Of a stretch of 64,000 nucleotides of DNA, positions 34,442 to 43,132 are shown one piece after another. The translations under genes and the position numbers were made by a program. The stretch's first letter is position 1, and each line of letters begins with the position of its first letter. Source of the stretch: Hyphomicrobium_A sp044507625. Lineage in GTDB: Bacteria; Pseudomonadota; Alphaproteobacteria; Rhizobiales; Hyphomicrobiaceae. Where the stretch lies: the NCBI GenBank assembly GCA_044507625.1, contig JBIQJE010000006.1:1-64000 (forward strand), read 5' to 3'. The notes under the pieces were generated by a model. The model ran no database searches, was not told the origin of the DNA, and was given only the letters and a program-made list of their open reading frames with translations.

Positions 34442-36310
34442 ATGCAGTCGCAAGACCCCAACCAACAGAAAAACCTTCTGCTCGCCGTCGTCCTGTCCAT
34501 GGCGGTGTTGCTCGGCTGGCAGCTCTTCTATGCGGGCCCGAAGCTGCGCAACGAGCAGGCGCGCCAGCACGCCCAGAACGAGCTGACGCAGAAGGCCGAG
34601 CCGGCCGCGAAAGACGGCACCACGCCGTCCGCTCCCGCGGCGCCGGGCGCCGCAGTCCCTGGTGCTTCGCCGTCATCGGTGACGCTGTCCCGTGACGAGG
34701 CCATCGGCGCTTCGCCGCGCGTGAACATCGAAACGCCGTCGCTGCGCGGCTCGATCGCCCTCAAGGGCGGCCGCTTCGACGACGTCGTGCTCGTGAAGTA
34801 CCACGAGACCGTCAACCCCAAGAGCCCGAACGTCGTTCTCTTCTCGCCGAGCGAGAGCCCACACCCCTACTTCGCGGAATACGGCTGGGTGCCCACCGCG
34901 GGCTCCGACACGAAAGTGCCCGACCGCGACACCCTCTGGAAGGCCGAAGGCGGCACCACGCTGACCCCGCAGTCCCCCGTGACGCTCACCTGGGACAACG
35001 GCCAGGGCCTTCTCTTCAAGCGCACGATCTCCATCGACGACCGCTACATGTTCAAGCTTGTCGACGAGGTCGAGAACCGCTCCACTGCCGAGGTCGCGCT
35101 TGCACCCTATGCGCGCGTCCACCGCTACGGAACGCCGAAGATCGAGAACAACTGGATCCTGCACGAAGGCCTCATCGGGGTCATCGGCGCCCAGGGTGAG
35201 CAGCGCAGCAAGTACGCCACGGCGCTCGAGGAGCCCCCGCGCCTCTTCGATCCGGCGACCGGCGGCTGGCTCGGCTTCACCGACAAATACTGGGCGGCAA
35301 CAGTCATCCCCGACCAGAAGGCGCAGTACCGCGCGCAGTTCTCCGCCCAGGCGCCGCGCCTGCCGAGCGAGCAGCCGTCCTATCAGGCCGACTACATCCG
35401 CGATGCCATCCGTGTGGCGCCGGGCGCGAAGGCCGAGGTCGAGGCGCAGCTCTTTGCCGGCGCGAAGCAGATGGCGCTCTTGCAGCAGTATCAGGCCACC
35501 GGCATCCAACAGTTCGACCTGCTGATCGACTGGGGCTGGTTCTTCTTCATCACCAAGCCGCTGTTCCAGTTGATGGAAGCGATCAACTCGATCGTTCATA
35601 ACTTCGGCGTCACCATTCTGATCCTCACCGTTCTGGTGCGCCTTGCCTTCTTCCCGCTGGCCAGCAAGCAGTTCGCTTCCATGGCCAAGATGAAGAAGCT
35701 GCAGCCGCAGATGGAGCAGATCCGCGAGCGCTACAAGGACGACAAGGTCAAGCAGCAGCAGGCGCTGATGGACCTTTACCGCAAGGAGAAGGTGAACCCG
35801 ATCGCAGGCTGTCTGCCGATCCTTCTCCAGATCCCGGTGTTCTTCGCGCTCTATAAGGTCCTCTACATCACCATCGACATGCGGCATGCGCCGTTCTTTG
35901 GGTGGATCAAGGATCTCTCGGCGCCCGACCCGACCTCGCTGTTCAACCTGTTCGGACTGCTGCCCTACGCGGTGCCGGAGTTCCTTCACATCGGCGTGTG
36001 GCCGCTGATCATGGGCATCACCATGTGGCTGCAGATGCAGCTCAATCCGCAGCAGCCCGATCCGATCCAGCAGAAGATCTTCGCCTGGATGCCGGTGATG
36101 TTCACGTTCCTGCTGGCCGCTTTCCCGGCCGGTCTCGTGATCTACTGGGCATGGAGCAACACGCTCTCGCTCGCCCAGCAGTACTACATCATGAAGAAGC
36201 AGGGCGTTGAGGTGCATCTCGCCGGAAACCTGTCGCGACAGTTCAGATCGCTGGCGACGACAGCGGAACGGGGCGCAGGTCTCATCAAGCGGCGCTCCGG
36301 TAAGGAATAG
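34442..36310 (+). CDS. yidC: Membrane protein insertase YidC
   Basis: YidC inserts and folds inner-membrane proteins, alone or with Sec. The product is 622 aa. Helix 1 (about 10-28, LLLAVVLSMAVLLGWQLF) is followed by a large periplasmic beta domain. The conserved C-terminal insertase core starts near WGWFFFITKPLFQLM with four more helices, and includes KMKKLQPQMEQIRERYKDD, the coiled C1 loop. The tail VEVHLAGNL leads to a basic end for ribosome contact. No yidD frame is seen between rnpA and yidC. Confidence 0.95.
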   Translation: MQSQDPNQQKNLLLAVVLSMAVLLGWQLFYAGPKLRNEQARQHAQNELTQKAEPAAKDGTTPSAPAAPGAAVPGASPSSVTLSRDEAIGASPRVNIETPSLRGSIALKGGRFDDVVLVKYHETVNPKSPNVVLFSPSESPHPYFAEYGWVPTAGSDTKVPDRDTLWKAEGGTTLTPQSPVTLTWDNGQGLLFKRTISIDDRYMFKLVDEVENRSTAEVALAPYARVHRYGTPKIENNWILHEGLIGVIGAQGEQRSKYATALEEPPRLFDPATGGWLGFTDKYWAATVIPDQKAQYRAQFSAQAPRLPSEQPSYQADYIRDAIRVAPGAKAEVEAQLFAGAKQMALLQQYQATGIQQFDLLIDWGWFFFITKPLFQLMEAINSIVHNFGVTILILTVLVRLAFFPLASKQFASMAKMKKLQPQMEQIRERYKDDKVKQQQALMDLYRKEKVNPIAGCLPILLQIPVFFALYKVLYITIDMRHAPFFGWIKDLSAPDPTSLFNLFGLLPYAVPEFLHIGVWPLIMGITMWLQMQLNPQQPDPIQQKIFAWMPVMFTFLLAAFPAGLVIYWAWSNTLSLAQQYYIMKKQGVEVHLAGNLSRQFRSLATTAERGAGLIKRRSGKE

Positions 36311-36347
36311 GCGCGGAGCGCCGTCGCGCTGAAAGCGGGCGGCCGAC

Positions 36348-36992
36348 ATGACGGAACGCGACAAATCACTGCTCGACGCCGGCGACCAACTGTTCGAGCG
36401 GCGCTGGCAACTGCTGAAGAGTGCGCCGGCGCTCGAGTTCCTGCCGCCCGCCGATCGCCCCGAGATCGCATTCGCCGGCCGCTCGAACGTCGGCAAGTCG
36501 AGCCTCATCAACGCGCTCGTGCGCCAGGGCGGCCTGGCCCGTACGTCCAATACGCCCGGCCGTACGCAGGAGCTCAACTTCTTCCTGAGTGACGGCGAAC
36601 CGCTCTACATCGTCGACATGCCGGGATACGGCTATGCCCGCGCACCGGTCGACAAGGTCGCCGCCTGGGGTGCGCTGGTCACCGACTACCTGCGCGGGCG
36701 CACGACGCTTGCGCGCGTCTTCCTGCTCATCGATGCCCGCCACGGCCTCAAGCCCACCGACAAGCAAGTCGCCGAGATCCTCGATGACGCGGCGGTCACC
36801 TATCAGGTGGTGCTGACCAAGGGCGACAAGATCAAGCCGCACGAGTTGGAGAAAGTCGCCGAGGAAACGGCGGCGGCGCTCGCCAGATACCCGGCGGCGT
36901 TCCCCGAGGTGATCGTCACATCGGCGGAAAAGGGCGTCGGCATCCCGGAGCTGCGCGCCACCATCGCCGGCATCCTCGCCGATCGGGCATAG
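36348..36992 (+). CDS. yihA: Ribosome biogenesis GTPase YihA/YsxC
   Basis: This is a small GTPase (214 aa) that aids late assembly of the 50S subunit. G1 GRSNVGKSSL, G2 TSNTPGRTQ, G3 DMPGYGYA, G4 TKGDK and G5 TSAEK are all intact. It follows yidC by 37 bases, the standard order in alphaproteobacteria. Tandem palindromic repeats begin right after the stop. Confidence 0.95.
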   Translation: MTERDKSLLDAGDQLFERRWQLLKSAPALEFLPPADRPEIAFAGRSNVGKSSLINALVRQGGLARTSNTPGRTQELNFFLSDGEPLYIVDMPGYGYARAPVDKVAAWGALVTDYLRGRTTLARVFLLIDARHGLKPTDKQVAEILDDAAVTYQVVLTKGDKIKPHELEKVAEETAAALARYPAAFPEVIVTSAEKGVGIPELRATIAGILADRA

Positions 36993-36993
36993 A

Positions 36994-37194
36994 GTGCTTC
37001 CGGAAAAGTGGGTGCCGGTTTTCCGATAGGAAGCACGACGTCGAAGTGAGTGCTTCCGGAAAAGTGGATGCCGGTTTTCCGATAGGAAGCACGACGTCGA
37101 AGTGAGTGCTTCCGGAAAAGTGGATACCGGTTTTCCGATTGGAAGCACGACGCCAAAGTGAGTGCTTCCGTACAGATTTTCCGACCAGAAGCAC
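36994..37194. repeat. Four tandem copies of a 56-bp palindromic unit
   Basis: Units start at 36994, 37050, 37106 and 37162. Each holds the arms GTGCTTCC and GGAAGCAC around AAAAGTGG...GGTTTTCC, so each folds into a hairpin. A 13-base link, GACGTCGAAGTGA in the first two, separates them. The fourth copy has lost about 10 bases. Hairpin units of this sort are scattered between genes in Rhizobiales; four in a row is uncommon. They could terminate or protect the yihA mRNA. Confidence 0.9.
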
Positions 37195-37220
37195 GGGCAA
37201 TCCGGCACGCTGGGCCGTGC

Positions 37221-37859
37221 TCAACCTGCGAACACCGCGCGTTGTGCTTCGAAGGCGCGTTGGAACGCCGGGCGTGCTTCGCCGCGAGCGACATAGGCCG
37301 CGACATTGGGGCAGGCTTCCAGCAAGTCCGATCCGTGCAGGCGGCGCAGTACCGACACCATCATCAGGTCACCGGCGCTGAACGCTCCATCAAGCCATTC
37401 ATCATCGCCGAGCCAACTGGAAAGCTCGCCCAGCCGCTTGCGTGTGCGCTCGTCGAGTATGCGCTGCCGCTGCTCGTACCAGGGCTCCCCGCCCTCGAGA
37501 ACCTTGGCGAGACTGCGCTCGAAGATCGGCGGCTCCAGCGTGTTCAGCGCAGCGAACACCCATGTGATTGCCCTTGCCCGTGCTGCTACATCCGCCGGCA
37601 GCAGGCCGGCGTTGTTCTGAGCGATATGCAGTACGATCGCCCCCGACTCGAACAGCACGAGGTCGCCCTCCTCATAGCTAGGTATCTGCCCGAACGGCTG
37701 CAGGGCGCGATGCGCAGGCTCTTTCAGCGCGGTGAATGAGACCAGCCGCACCTCGTAGGGTAGTCCCACTTCTTCCAGCGCCCAGCGCACGGGCATGTCG
37801 CGCGCCAATCCCCTACCGCCGTCGGGCGAGCGTTCGAAGGCGGTGATGGTGATCGTCAT
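37221..37859 (-). CDS. Glutathione S-transferase
   Basis: The product is 212 aa with the two GST domains. The N-terminal thioredoxin-like part has RWALEEVGLPYEV, the cis-Pro region FGQIPSYEEGDLVLFESGAI (including the E-S pair that binds glutathione) and HIAQ. The C-terminal all-helical part has FSAGDLMMVSVLRRL, the usual N-capping box (S/T-x-x-D). The substrate is unknown; bacterial GSTs detoxify electrophiles. It converges with the yihA repeats and follows the Clp_N gene on the minus strand by 39 bases. Confidence 0.88.
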   Translation of the reverse strand: MTITITAFERSPDGGRGLARDMPVRWALEEVGLPYEVRLVSFTALKEPAHRALQPFGQIPSYEEGDLVLFESGAIVLHIAQNNAGLLPADVAARARAITWVFAALNTLEPPIFERSLAKVLEGGEPWYEQRQRILDERTRKRLGELSSWLGDDEWLDGAFSAGDLMMVSVLRRLHGSDLLEACPNVAAYVARGEARPAFQRAFEAQRAVFAG

Positions 37860-37898
37860 GCTGGAGCTTCCTCAGGTTGGCTGAGTTGCTTGGCGCCG

Positions 37899-40070
37899 CT
37901 AGCCCCCGAACAATCGCGACAGCGCTGGCAGCCAGGTGTCGAAAGTTCTCTCGCCGAACTTGGCGAGCAGGCCGCCGGCCACGGCGGCAATGCCCCAGCC
38001 GACCCAGCGTCTCCCCGTCTCCGCATAATTCGTGCGAACGCGCACGGTGATGACCTGATCGGGCAGCGCCGTCTCGGCGGCCAGCCCATCGGCGCTCACG
38101 GTGCGTGCTGAGATGATGAGCTGCAAGCGCCGCTTCCCGGTATCCCGCGGCGTCACATGCCAGCGCCAGCTCGCGAAATCGTCCGACGACATCAGCGTCG
38201 TCTTCTCGATCCACTGCGTCTCGGGCGACGCCGTCTCGATGAAGAAACCACCGTCGGGCGCGCGCAGCCGCACCGACATGGCCTTCGCGACCGTAATGTC
38301 GTGGTGGTACGCCGCCGCGCCGCCCTGCAATCCTTCGGCGAGCGCCTGCACGTCTGCGCGTGCGATGCGCACTTCGATCATCGCCGGCATTGCGATGCGC
38401 ATGATGCGCGGGATGTTCTCGACGAGCTGGCCGATCTCGGCGCGCCGGGCAACCACCGGACGGCCGGGGCCGGGACGCGGGCGTGCATCCCGCCCGGGAA
38501 ATTCCATCGCCGGCTCGAAATTACCCTCGAAATTTCCCCGGCCAGGTTCAGCCCGTGCCGCCAAGGTCGGGTCTGATGCCTGTTCCGGCCACGGCGCCAG
38601 CGGTGGCGGACCGGGCGGCCTCGTCGCACCGTGGCGCGATGTAGATCCGGCTGCTGCCGGCGCGGGCGGCGGAACGTATGGCGCAGCCGCACCGGACGGA
38701 CCGGGCGGCGGCGCGGGATAGCGCGGATCCGGCCGTGCCGGCTGTGGCATCGGCGGCGGCGCCCAGCCGTCGTGGGGCGACGGCGGTGGGATCGGCGGCG
38801 GAAACGGTGCCGACGCCGGCGCCGGCATTTGCGGCGGCCCGCCGCGCTGCGTGTGCCCGTGTTCCCGGTCGTCCCCATAGCCGGCCGGCGCCGCATAGTC
38901 GGCGACCCCGGGCTCGCCGTAGTCGGGCTCGGCGTACGTCTCCGCAGCATCGCCTTCGAACGAGGGTTCGACCGGTTCGGCGCCGTAGCTGTCTACGGGC
39001 GCTTCCCCATGTCCCTGTCCGTAGTCCGGCCGCTGCGGCTCCGGACGGTAATGATTGGCGGTCGGCGTGGCGCGCCTGAACGCAGGCGGCGGCGCCCCCT
39101 GCGGCGGCGGTTCGAACTCGGTCGCAGGTTCTAGGTCGGGCTCATCTTCCGGCTCTGGTTCGGGCTCCGGCTCATAGTCGGGACCGTAGGGCGCGCGCTC
39201 CCGCTGCCCGAGGATCGGCGGCAGCGTGCTCCGGTAGTCCGAAGGCTCGTGCCGTTGCTCCGCCGCGCCCTCGCGATGGGCCGGTGCTGCATATTCGCCG
39301 CCGTCAGTTTCCGACGGATCGAAATCGGGTTCGCCTTGCGGAGGCCCGTGCGGCTGGGACGGCGGTTCGAACGCTTCGCCGGCAGCATCTGCATTCGCCG
39401 CGGCATGGAACGCCTCGTCCGGCGCGTCGTCGGCTGGATAATGGTGATCCGGCTGCGCCGGCTCGCCCCCGTCGCGCGAATCCCCGGCCTGAGGGCCGGG
39501 CGTCGCGGCATGGTCTTGAGCATGGCGGCGTGGCGGGGCTGTCCGCGACTGCACCCGCTCGCGCGCATTGGCGAGGATCGCCTCCGCATCGGGCGCAGGC
39601 GCCGACCGCGGCGGCGGCTCGGCAGGCTTGGCCTGCAGGGCACGAATCGCCCCTTCGAAGGTCATGCCGAGCTCGCCCAGCACGTGGGCCGCAACGCTTT
39701 TTCCGTCGCCCACGATGGCCGCGAGCACGATGGCGCCGTTGATCTCCCGCCGTCGGCCGCCCCGCGCCGCGGCAGCGGCAGCCTCGAGGATGCGGCGCAG
39801 ATCCGGTGCTACGAGCAGCTCCCCATGCTGGCCCTGGGGATGCGGCGCGATGACGGAGAGTTGCCCCTCCACCTCGCGCACCAGCTCGGCGACGTTGACG
39901 TTGCTTGCCGCCAGCACCAGCACCGCGTCCTGGTCGTCGCACAGCGCCAGCAGCATATGCTCCAGCGTCACCTCGATGTGCGCCCGCGCCCGTGCATGCT
40001 CCGTCGCCCGCGACAGTGACGCCGCGAGCCCGGAAGACATGGCGATGCGGCTCAAATCGTCGGCGATCAT
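37899..40070 (-). CDS. Clp_N-domain protein with proline-rich linker and C-terminal membrane anchor
   Basis: The product is 723 aa in three parts. Residues 1-145 form a Clp N-terminal double repeat (VTLEHMLLALCDD and INGAIVLAAIVGDG). Residues about 150-540 are disordered, rich in Pro, Glu, Asp, Tyr and Gln, with acidic runs and many PPP stretches. The last 180 residues form a beta-rich domain (RIAMPAMIEVRIARADVQAL; SVRLRAPDGGFFIETAS) followed by a membrane helix (GWGIAAVAGGLLAKFG) near the end. No AAA+ module is present, so it is not a ClpA/ClpB ATPase. It may display Clp_N as a substrate or adaptor docking site at the membrane. The ATG follows GGGAAG. Function is unknown. Confidence 0.8.
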   Translation of the reverse strand: MIADDLSRIAMSSGLAASLSRATEHARARAHIEVTLEHMLLALCDDQDAVLVLAASNVNVAELVREVEGQLSVIAPHPQGQHGELLVAPDLRRILEAAAAAARGGRRREINGAIVLAAIVGDGKSVAAHVLGELGMTFEGAIRALQAKPAEPPPRSAPAPDAEAILANARERVQSRTAPPRRHAQDHAATPGPQAGDSRDGGEPAQPDHHYPADDAPDEAFHAAANADAAGEAFEPPSQPHGPPQGEPDFDPSETDGGEYAAPAHREGAAEQRHEPSDYRSTLPPILGQRERAPYGPDYEPEPEPEPEDEPDLEPATEFEPPPQGAPPPAFRRATPTANHYRPEPQRPDYGQGHGEAPVDSYGAEPVEPSFEGDAAETYAEPDYGEPGVADYAAPAGYGDDREHGHTQRGGPPQMPAPASAPFPPPIPPPSPHDGWAPPPMPQPARPDPRYPAPPPGPSGAAAPYVPPPAPAAAGSTSRHGATRPPGPPPLAPWPEQASDPTLAARAEPGRGNFEGNFEPAMEFPGRDARPRPGPGRPVVARRAEIGQLVENIPRIMRIAMPAMIEVRIARADVQALAEGLQGGAAAYHHDITVAKAMSVRLRAPDGGFFIETASPETQWIEKTTLMSSDDFASWRWHVTPRDTGKRRLQLIISARTVSADGLAAETALPDQVITVRVRTNYAETGRRWVGWGIAAVAGGLLAKFGERTFDTWLPALSRLFGG

Positions 40071-40361
40071 GAAGGCTTCCCAGGAATGAATGGCGCAGGC
40101 CGCGCTCTGCGGAGCTGGGGGTGGGCAACCCCGGTTGCATAGCACTTACTACGCCCTCTAGCAGGCGAATGTGGGGGAATCTCGTTGCATTTTGGCGGCT
40201 CTCCGTCACGCCCCGGATGGGCTTGAGCTTAAGGCCGCAGGGCTTTGCTCAAGGGCCCTAGCCGGTATATGAGCAGGCCACGGTTGCGCAGATGCCCCAG
40301 GCGGAGCTGCGGCGGCCAGTCGCAACGGATGCACGCCAGACAACAGGCCAAGGCTAGGAAC

Positions 40362-41318
40362 ATGAAGCCGATGACGCCGAAGGACGCCGCCCCCGGAACG
40401 CCGGAAAACACTCCGTCCCCCCACGTTCAGGCGCGCATCCTGGCTGAGGCGCTTCCGCACCTGATCCGCTACGACGAGCAGACCGTCATCATCAAGTTCG
40501 GCGGCCACGCGATGGGCGACGCCGCTCTCTCCGAGGCCTTCGCGCAGGATATCGTCTACCTGAAGCAGTCGGGCGTGAACCCGATCGTGGTGCATGGCGG
40601 CGGCCCGCAGATCGCGGCCATGCTGAAGAAGCTCCAGATCAACTCCGATTTCGTGCACGGCCTGCGCGTCACCGACAAGCCCACCGTCGAGGTGGTGGAG
40701 ATGGTGCTGTCCGGTCTCATCAACAAAGACATCGTCTCGGCCATCAACCGGCAGGGCGGCAAGGCGGTCGGCATCAGCGGCAAGGACGCCAACCTGATGA
40801 TCGCCCAGCGCATCACCGAGATGCCCGATCCGGAATCGAACCTGATGAAGGCCGTCGACATCGGCTATGTGGGCGATCCCATCGAGGTCAACCCGCACAT
40901 CGTCGATGTGATCTCCAACTCCGATCTCATCCCGGTCATTGCTCCCGTCGGCATCAGCCGCGACGGGGAGACCCTGAACATCAACGCCGATACCTTCGCC
41001 AGCGCCCTCGCCGCGCGCATGAAGGCCAAGCGCCTCTTACTGCTCACCGACGTTGCCGGCGTCCTCGACAAAGAGCGCAACCTCATTTCCCAGCTCACCA
41101 TCGAGGAGGCGCGTCAGCTCATCAAGGACGGCACCATCTCCGGCGGCATGATCCCGAAGATCGAAGGCTGCATCGAGGTTGTCGAGGCGGGTGTCGAGGC
41201 CGTCGTCATCATCGACGGGCGCGTGCCCCATTGCGTGCTGCTGGAGCTTTTCACCGCGCACGGCGTCGGCACGCTCCTGGGCCGCCCGCAGCGCAAATCG
41301 AGGACACCGGCCGAATGA
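40362..41318 (+). CDS. argB: Acetylglutamate kinase
   Basis: This enzyme phosphorylates N-acetylglutamate in arginine synthesis. The product is 318 aa. IIKFGGHAMGD and VVHGGGPQI are the phosphate-binding glycine motifs, GISGKDANLM and NINADTFASALA the substrate and ATP sites, and GGMIPKIEGC the conserved Lys loop. The N-terminal helix region (ARILAEALPHLIRYDEQ) is that of the arginine-inhibited hexameric type, so feedback control by arginine is likely. ATG at 40362 after TAGGA. It overlaps the next gene by ATGA. Confidence 0.95.
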   Translation: MKPMTPKDAAPGTPENTPSPHVQARILAEALPHLIRYDEQTVIIKFGGHAMGDAALSEAFAQDIVYLKQSGVNPIVVHGGGPQIAAMLKKLQINSDFVHGLRVTDKPTVEVVEMVLSGLINKDIVSAINRQGGKAVGISGKDANLMIAQRITEMPDPESNLMKAVDIGYVGDPIEVNPHIVDVISNSDLIPVIAPVGISRDGETLNINADTFASALAARMKAKRLLLLTDVAGVLDKERNLISQLTIEEARQLIKDGTISGGMIPKIEGCIEVVEAGVEAVVIIDGRVPHCVLLELFTAHGVGTLLGRPQRKSRTPAE

Positions 41319-42085
41319 GCGCTTCCCGTCCCCTTACCCAGGCTGGCGCCACCGGCCCTTCGTGGCGCGAGAACGGCAGGCAGGACGGCGACCGCCGCGG
41401 ATTTGACGGCACGAAGGTCTGGATCTTCGATCTCGACAACACGCTCTATCCGTCGGCGTGCAATCTCTTCGCCGAGGTCGACCAGCGCATGGGCGAGTTC
41501 ATCGCCCGCCTGCTGGACGTACCCATCGAGCACGCGCGCTATCTGCAGAAGCGCTACTACCACGACTACGGCACGACGCTGACGGGCCTCATCAAGCTCC
41601 ACCGCATCGATCCGTTCGAGTTCCTGGAATTCGTGCACGACATCGACCTGGCGCCGCTGGAGCCCGCACCGGAGCTCGCCCGTGTGCTGGAAAGCCTACC
41701 CGGCCGCCGCATCATCTTCACCAACGGCTCGCGCGTGCACGCCGAGCGCGTTGCCGGCAAGCTCGGCGTGCTCCACCTGATGGAAGACATCTGCGATATC
41801 GCCGCGTGCGAGTTCATCGCCAAGCCCTCGCCGGATGCGTTCAAGCGCATGACCGACCGCCACGGTGTCAAACCCAGCGAGGCCGCCATGTTCGAGGACA
41901 TGCCGCAGAATCTCGAAGCGCCGCACACCCTTGGCATGACGACCGTGCTCGTCCATTCCGATTATATGGATCACCCTGCGCAGGCGCAGATGCGCAAGTG
42001 GCGCGCATTGCCCGAGCATATCCACCACGCGACCGACGACCTGCAGCGTTTTCTGGCCGGCGTGAAGAAGACCGCGATCGAATAA
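41315..42085 (+). CDS. HAD-type pyrimidine 5'-nucleotidase
   Basis: The product is 256 aa. The HAD nucleophile motif is VWIFDLDNTLYP, with IIFTNGS (motif II), a Lys in FIAKPSPDAF (motif III) and MFEDMPQNLEAP (motif IV). CNLFAEVDQRM and YYHDYGTTLTGL match the SDT1/PHM8-like subfamily, which dephosphorylates UMP, CMP or other small phosphates. Coupling to argB through ATGA is a conserved arrangement in Rhizobiales as far as I recall. The first 30 residues are a polar extension. Confidence 0.85.
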   Translation: MSASRPLTQAGATGPSWRENGRQDGDRRGFDGTKVWIFDLDNTLYPSACNLFAEVDQRMGEFIARLLDVPIEHARYLQKRYYHDYGTTLTGLIKLHRIDPFEFLEFVHDIDLAPLEPAPELARVLESLPGRRIIFTNGSRVHAERVAGKLGVLHLMEDICDIAACEFIAKPSPDAFKRMTDRHGVKPSEAAMFEDMPQNLEAPHTLGMTTVLVHSDYMDHPAQAQMRKWRALPEHIHHATDDLQRFLAGVKKTAIE

Positions 42086-42140
42086 CGAAGCGCCCGCCCC
42101 GCCGGCAGCATGGCTCTCGTTTTCGAATATTTCGGAGCGT

Positions 42141-42173
42141 AAAAAAACGCGCCGGGCCTGGCCCTCAGCGCGT
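42141..42173 (-). terminator. Rho-independent terminator after the 3-hydroxybutyryl-CoA dehydrogenase gene
   Basis: On the minus strand ACGCGC and GCGCGT pair, with an inner GGGCC/GGCCC stem, followed by TTTTTTT. It begins inside the last codons of the dehydrogenase gene. The plus-strand nucleotidase gene ends 55 bases before it, so it may work in both directions, although only the minus strand has a T run. Confidence 0.75.
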
Positions 42174-43094
42174 CGGGATCGGCTTCTCGCCGCGGTAGTC
42201 GTAAAAACCGCGATTGGTTTTTCGGCCCAGCCAGCCGGCTTCCACGTATTTCACGAGCAGCGGGCACGGACGATATTTGGAATCCGACAGCCCCTCGTAC
42301 AGCACCTGCATCACCGAAAGACACGTATCGAGGCCGATGAAATCGGCAAGCTCGAGGGGCCCCATCGGATGGTGCGCGCCGAGCTTCATTGCCTTGTCGA
42401 TCGCCTCCACCGTGCCGACGCCCTCATAGAGCGTGTAGACGGCTTCGTTGATCATCGGCAGCAGGATGCGGTTGACGATGAAGGCGGGGAAATCCTCGCT
42501 CACCGCCACCGTCTTCTTGAGGCTCTCGACGAAGTTGCGCGTTACCGCGAACGTCTCGTCATCCGTTGCGATGCCGCGGATCAGCTCCACCAGCTCCATC
42601 AGCGGCACCGGATTCATGAAGTGCATGCCGATGAAGTGCTCGGGCCGGTCGGTCGTGGAAGCCAGGCGCGTGATGGAGATGGACGACGTGTTCGTCGCCA
42701 GCATCGTTTCCTCGCCGATATGCTTGCACACGTCGGCGAAGATGCGCCGCTTCACCGCCTCGTCCTCGGTCGCCGCCTCGACGACGAGCTCGCAGTCGCC
42801 GAAGGCCTCGAAGCTTGGCGCGTACGTGATGCGCTGAAGCGCCGGGGCAACATCACCTTCCGCGATGATGCCCTTCTCGGCCTGGCGCTTCATGTAGCGC
42901 TCGATCGTGCGGACAGATTCTTCCACGGTCTCCTTCTGGAGATCGTTGATCGCCACGTCATAGCCGTTGAGAGCGACGACGTGGGCAATACCGGTGCCCA
43001 TCTGGCCGGCACCGATGATGCCGACCTTCTTGATGGTTTGTGGAACCTTGCGATCGCCTTTGGGCTTGTCTGCCGATTTGACTGCCACGTTCAT
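42165..43094 (-). CDS. 3-hydroxybutyryl-CoA dehydrogenase
   Basis: The product is 309 aa. Near the N-terminus is NAD motif VGIIGAGQMGTGIAHVVAL, followed by the active-site region HFMNPVPLMELVELI (with His) and FIVNRILLPMINEAV. This is the HBDH/PaaH-type short form without a hydratase domain. It oxidises 3-hydroxyacyl-CoA, as in butyrate, PHB or fatty-acid breakdown. It is the third gene after etfB and etfA, 38 bases from etfA, which supplies electron transfer for acyl-CoA dehydrogenases. The ATG at 43094 follows AAGGA; a TTG nine bases earlier is in frame. Confidence 0.92.
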   Translation of the reverse strand: MNVAVKSADKPKGDRKVPQTIKKVGIIGAGQMGTGIAHVVALNGYDVAINDLQKETVEESVRTIERYMKRQAEKGIIAEGDVAPALQRITYAPSFEAFGDCELVVEAATEDEAVKRRIFADVCKHIGEETMLATNTSSISITRLASTTDRPEHFIGMHFMNPVPLMELVELIRGIATDDETFAVTRNFVESLKKTVAVSEDFPAFIVNRILLPMINEAVYTLYEGVGTVEAIDKAMKLGAHHPMGPLELADFIGLDTCLSVMQVLYEGLSDSKYRPCPLLVKYVEAGWLGRKTNRGFYDYRGEKPIPTR

Positions 43095-43132
43095 TGCCCG
43101 CAAGTCCTTCTGTCCCCGATCGTTGCGCCTTA

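Noticed and set aside
34673..36577. 634-codon open frame on the minus strand
   Set aside because: It is antisense to yidC and yihA, both unmistakable, and has unnatural composition.
36994..37194. CRISPR array
   Set aside because: The units repeat every 56 bases, but the 13-base links are nearly identical rather than unique spacers, the units are palindromic, and no cas genes are near.
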